A stretch of 7,461 nucleotides of DNA, taken from the NCBI GenBank assembly GCA_946534745.1, contig CAMNDA010000310.1:1-7461 (forward strand), read 5' to 3'. Every line of letters starts with the position of its first letter. Position 1 is the first letter of the stretch. The notes below the pieces were generated by a model. The model made no database searches, had not been told where the DNA came from, and saw only the letters and a program-made list of their open reading frames with translations. Positions 5,369-7,461 of this stretch are shown in pieces. Source of the DNA: an uncultured Verrucomicrobiota bacterium (GTDB taxonomy: Bacteria; Verrucomicrobiota; Kiritimatiellia; RFP12; UBA3636). Made by a program: the position numbers and the translations under genes.

Positions 5369-7461
5369 ATGACCTCTTCGTCCCCGAAACCGCCGCCCCG
5401 CTGCATCGAGGTCCGCGGCGCCCGCAGGAACAACCTCCGCGACCTCGACGTCGACATCCCCCTCGGGAGGATCGTCGGCGTCGCGGGCGTGTCCGGCAGC
5501 GGCAAGTCCTCGCTCGCGCTCGGCGTCGTCTACGCGGAGGGGTCGCGCCGCTACCTCGAGTCGCTCTCCACCTACACGCGCCGCCGCATGACGCAGGCCG
5601 CGCGCGCCGAGGTCGACGACGTGCGCTACGTCCCCGCCGCGCTCGCCCTGCACCAGCGCCCCGGCGTCCCGGGCGTGCGCTCCACCTTCGGCACGATGTC
5701 GGAGCTGCTCAACTCGATGCGGCTGATGTATTCGCGCCTCGCCTCGCACCGCTGCCCGAACGGCCACTACCACCCGCCGACGCTCGACGTCGCGGCGGAG
5801 CGCGAGCTCGTCTGCCCGGAATGCGGCGCGCGCTTCCTCGCGCCCGGCGCGGAGGAGCTCGCGTTCAACTCGCAGGGCGCGTGCCGGCGGTGCGACGGCA
5901 CCGGCGTCGTCCGCGAGGTGGACCCCGCCACGATCGTCCCGGACGACTCGCTCACGATCGACGAGGGCGCCGTCGCGCCGTGGCAGTCGCTCATGTGGTC
6001 GCTCATGAAGGACATCGCCCGCGACATGGGCGTGCGCACCGACGTGCCGTGGCGCGACCTCACGAGGCGGGAGCGCGACATCGTCCTGCACGCCCCGCCC
6101 GAGAAGCGCCACGTCGTCTACCAGATGAAGACCGGCGAGAGCGGCGAGATGGACTTCACGTTCTTCAACGCGTTCTACACCGTCGAGAATGCGCTGAAGA
6201 ACGTCAAGGACGAGAAGGGGATGAAGCGCGTCGCGAAGTTCCTCAGGGAGGGCCCCTGCCCGGACTGCGGCGGCACGCGCCTCTCGGAGAGGGCCCGCGC
6301 GCCGCTCCTGCGCGGCATCTCCCTCGACCGCGCCGCCGCGATGACGCTCGCCGAGGCCGAGGAATGGGTGCGCGGCGTCCCGGCGTCGCTCCCCGCGCCG
6401 ATGCGGCCGATGGCCGAGCGCATCTGCGAGTCGTTCCACGACACATCCCGCCGACTTCTCGAGCTCGGGCTCTCCTACCTCTCGCTCGACCGCGCCGCGT
6501 CGACGCTCTCCACCGGCGAGCGCCAGCGCGTCCAGCTCGCGCGCGCCGTCCGCAACCGCACCACGGGCGTGCTCTACGTCCTCGACGAGCCCTCGATCGG
6601 CCTGCATCCCTCCAACCTCGAGGGCCTCACGGGCGTGATGGACGACCTCGTCGCCGACGGCAACTCCGTCCTCCTCGTCGACCACGACACGCAGGTCCTC
6701 TCGCACGCGGACTGGATCGTCGAGCTCGGTCCCGGCGCCGGCGCACGCGGGGGAACCCTGGTCGCCGAAGGCACTCCGGCGCAGTTGGCGCGGAACCCGA
6801 AGTCGGTCATCGGGCCCTTCCTGCACGCGGAGGGCGCGAAGAGGAAATCTCACGCGGAGTCCGCGGAGAAGAAATCTCACGCGGAGTCCGCGGAGTTTTC
6901 GCCGGATCGCGCCGGCGGTGCGATCCGGCTGAAGACCGCGGCCATCCACACCGTGAAGCCGCTCGAGGTCGCGTTCCCGAAGGGGCGGCTCAGCGTCGTC
7001 ACGGGCGTGTCCGGATCGGGCAAGACCACGCTCGTCCTCGAGAGCCTCGTCCCGGCGCTCGCCGCGACAATCGACGGCCGCCCGCTGCCGGCGCACGTCC
7101 GCGCCGTCGACGCGCCCGGCATCGCGCACGCCAAGCTCGTCGACGCCACTCCGATCGGCATCAACGTGCGCTCGACCGTCGCGACCTACGCCGACGTCCA
7201 CGACGAGCTGCGCAAGGTCTACGCCCGCACGCCGGAGGCGAAGGCGCGGGGCCTCAAGGCCGGCGACTTCTCCTACAACACCGGCTCGCTCCGCTGCCCG
7301 ACCTGCGACGGCACGGGCGAGATCTCCCTCGACGTGCAGTTCCTTCCCGACGTCGACATCCCGTGCCCCGACTGCCGCGGCACGCGCTACTCCAAGGAGG
7401 CCTCGTCGATCGTCCGGGCCTGCAAGACCGGCGGGAAAAGCGCCCCGGCTCTTTCGCTGCC
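5369..7461 (+). CDS. UvrA-like tandem ABC ATPase lacking the UvrB-binding domain (UvrA2/DrrC-like), 3' truncated
   Basis: The frame is open from ATG at 5369 to the window end, giving 697 residues; the rest of the second ATPase half is missing. UvrA proteins are soluble DNA-binding ATPases with two ABC modules and zinc modules. Here Walker A1 is GVSGSGKS (40-47, K46). A zinc module follows at C149-X2-C152-X19-C172-X2-C175, then an insertion region and a CPDCGG pair (C297, C300). The signature is LSTGERQR (380-387), Walker B1 is LYVLDEPSIGLHP (402-414) and the H-loop is H439. Walker A2 is GVSGSGKT (546-553, K552), with a second zinc module C643-X2-C646-X19-C666-X2-C669. Between C129 (CPNGH) and C149 only about 20 residues replace the roughly 120-residue UvrB-binding domain of canonical UvrA. 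It is therefore probably not the main repair UvrA but a paralogue acting without UvrB, as in UvrA2 and DrrC, which are linked to damage or drug tolerance. The linker at 492-509 is a duplicated 9-residue insert. The start fits the family and a leaderless promoter. Confidence 0.92.
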   Translation, partial: MTSSSPKPPPRCIEVRGARRNNLRDLDVDIPLGRIVGVAGVSGSGKSSLALGVVYAEGSRRYLESLSTYTRRRMTQAARAEVDDVRYVPAALALHQRPGVPGVRSTFGTMSELLNSMRLMYSRLASHRCPNGHYHPPTLDVAAERELVCPECGARFLAPGAEELAFNSQGACRRCDGTGVVREVDPATIVPDDSLTIDEGAVAPWQSLMWSLMKDIARDMGVRTDVPWRDLTRRERDIVLHAPPEKRHVVYQMKTGESGEMDFTFFNAFYTVENALKNVKDEKGMKRVAKFLREGPCPDCGGTRLSERARAPLLRGISLDRAAAMTLAEAEEWVRGVPASLPAPMRPMAERICESFHDTSRRLLELGLSYLSLDRAASTLSTGERQRVQLARAVRNRTTGVLYVLDEPSIGLHPSNLEGLTGVMDDLVADGNSVLLVDHDTQVLSHADWIVELGPGAGARGGTLVAEGTPAQLARNPKSVIGPFLHAEGAKRKSHAESAEKKSHAESAEFSPDRAGGAIRLKTAAIHTVKPLEVAFPKGRLSVVTGVSGSGKTTLVLESLVPALAATIDGRPLPAHVRAVDAPGIAHAKLVDATPIGINVRSTVATYADVHDELRKVYARTPEAKARGLKAGDFSYNTGSLRCPTCDGTGEISLDVQFLPDVDIPCPDCRGTRYSKEASSIVRACKTGGKSAPALSL
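6842..6895 (+). repeat. 27-base tandem duplication inside the UvrA-like gene
   Basis: Two adjacent copies, 6842-6868 and 6869-6895, match at 26 of 27 bases and encode RKSHAESAE then KKSHAESAE. Each copy contains two CGCGGAG heptamers 9 bases apart and the 8-base palindrome TCCGCGGA. Codons AAA and TCT, rare elsewhere in this window, occur in both copies, which suggests the block came from outside the gene. It sits in the linker after NBD1, where added residues should be tolerated. Confidence 0.9.
6901..6929 (+). repeat. Long near-perfect inverted repeat (hairpin) inside the UvrA-like gene
   Basis: GCCGGATCGCGCC (6901-6913) pairs with GGTGCGATCCGGC (6917-6929) around a 3-base GGC loop. Twelve of the 13 pairs are Watson-Crick and one is G-T (G-U in RNA). 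It starts 5 bases after the tandem repeat and extends into the first strand of the second ATPase half (encoding about residues 511-521). It has no T-run and lies within an open frame, so it is unlikely to be a terminator. It may be part of the same inserted element or a local mRNA structure. Confidence 0.8.

Noticed and set aside
6842..6929. CRISPR-like array
   Set aside because: The two copies are directly adjacent with no spacer, lie in an open coding frame, and no cas genes are present.
5276..7201. A 641-codon open frame on the minus strand opposite the UvrA-like gene
   Set aside because: The translation is biased (Arg/Asp/Glu/Val) with no recognisable domain, and the plus strand carries all UvrA motifs in one continuous frame.

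Overview
The window is a very GC-rich bacterial stretch (roughly 70% by eye, with G or C at nearly every third codon position). It holds five protein genes, two of them cut by the window edges, and almost no non-coding DNA. Nothing fixes the taxon. The high GC, the leaderless-looking promoters and the gene content would fit an uncultured Gram-negative, possibly a member of the PVC/Kiritimatiellota group, but that is a guess. The RND pump implies an outer membrane.

Layout. (1) Positions 1-2857, plus strand: an RND-family inner-membrane efflux permease missing about its first 70 residues. (2) Positions 2858-2894: a 37-base gap between convergent genes, filled by a GC-rich hairpin that could end transcription from both sides. 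(3) Positions 2895-5265, minus strand: a tightly coupled three-gene operon, read from right to left. It encodes an ABC ATPase, an ABC-2 type permease, and an unrecognised membrane-anchored or exported protein with a His/Asp/Glu-rich segment and a TPR-like helical C-terminal half. Both junctions are 4-base start/stop overlaps (ATGA, then GTGA). (4) Positions 5266-5368: a 103-base divergent promoter region. Each side has a -35/-10 pair with a 17-base spacer, and each -10 ends exactly 7 bases before an ATG, so both transcripts are predicted to be leaderless. (5) Positions 5369-7461, plus strand: a UvrA-like tandem ABC ATPase without the UvrB-binding domain, cut by the window end inside its second ATPase half.

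How they may work together. The ABC operon looks like a self-contained exporter or membrane-remodelling system with an accessory extracytoplasmic protein that may bind metal. The RND gene and the UvrA-like gene are separate transcription units. Pumps beside a UvrA2/DrrC-like protein recall drug-tolerance neighbourhoods, but a direct link is only inference.

The most unusual DNA structure is inside the UvrA-like gene. An in-frame 27-base tandem duplication is followed 5 bases later by a 13-bp stem/3-base-loop inverted repeat. Together they lie at the linker between the two ATPase halves and look like a small inserted repeat element.
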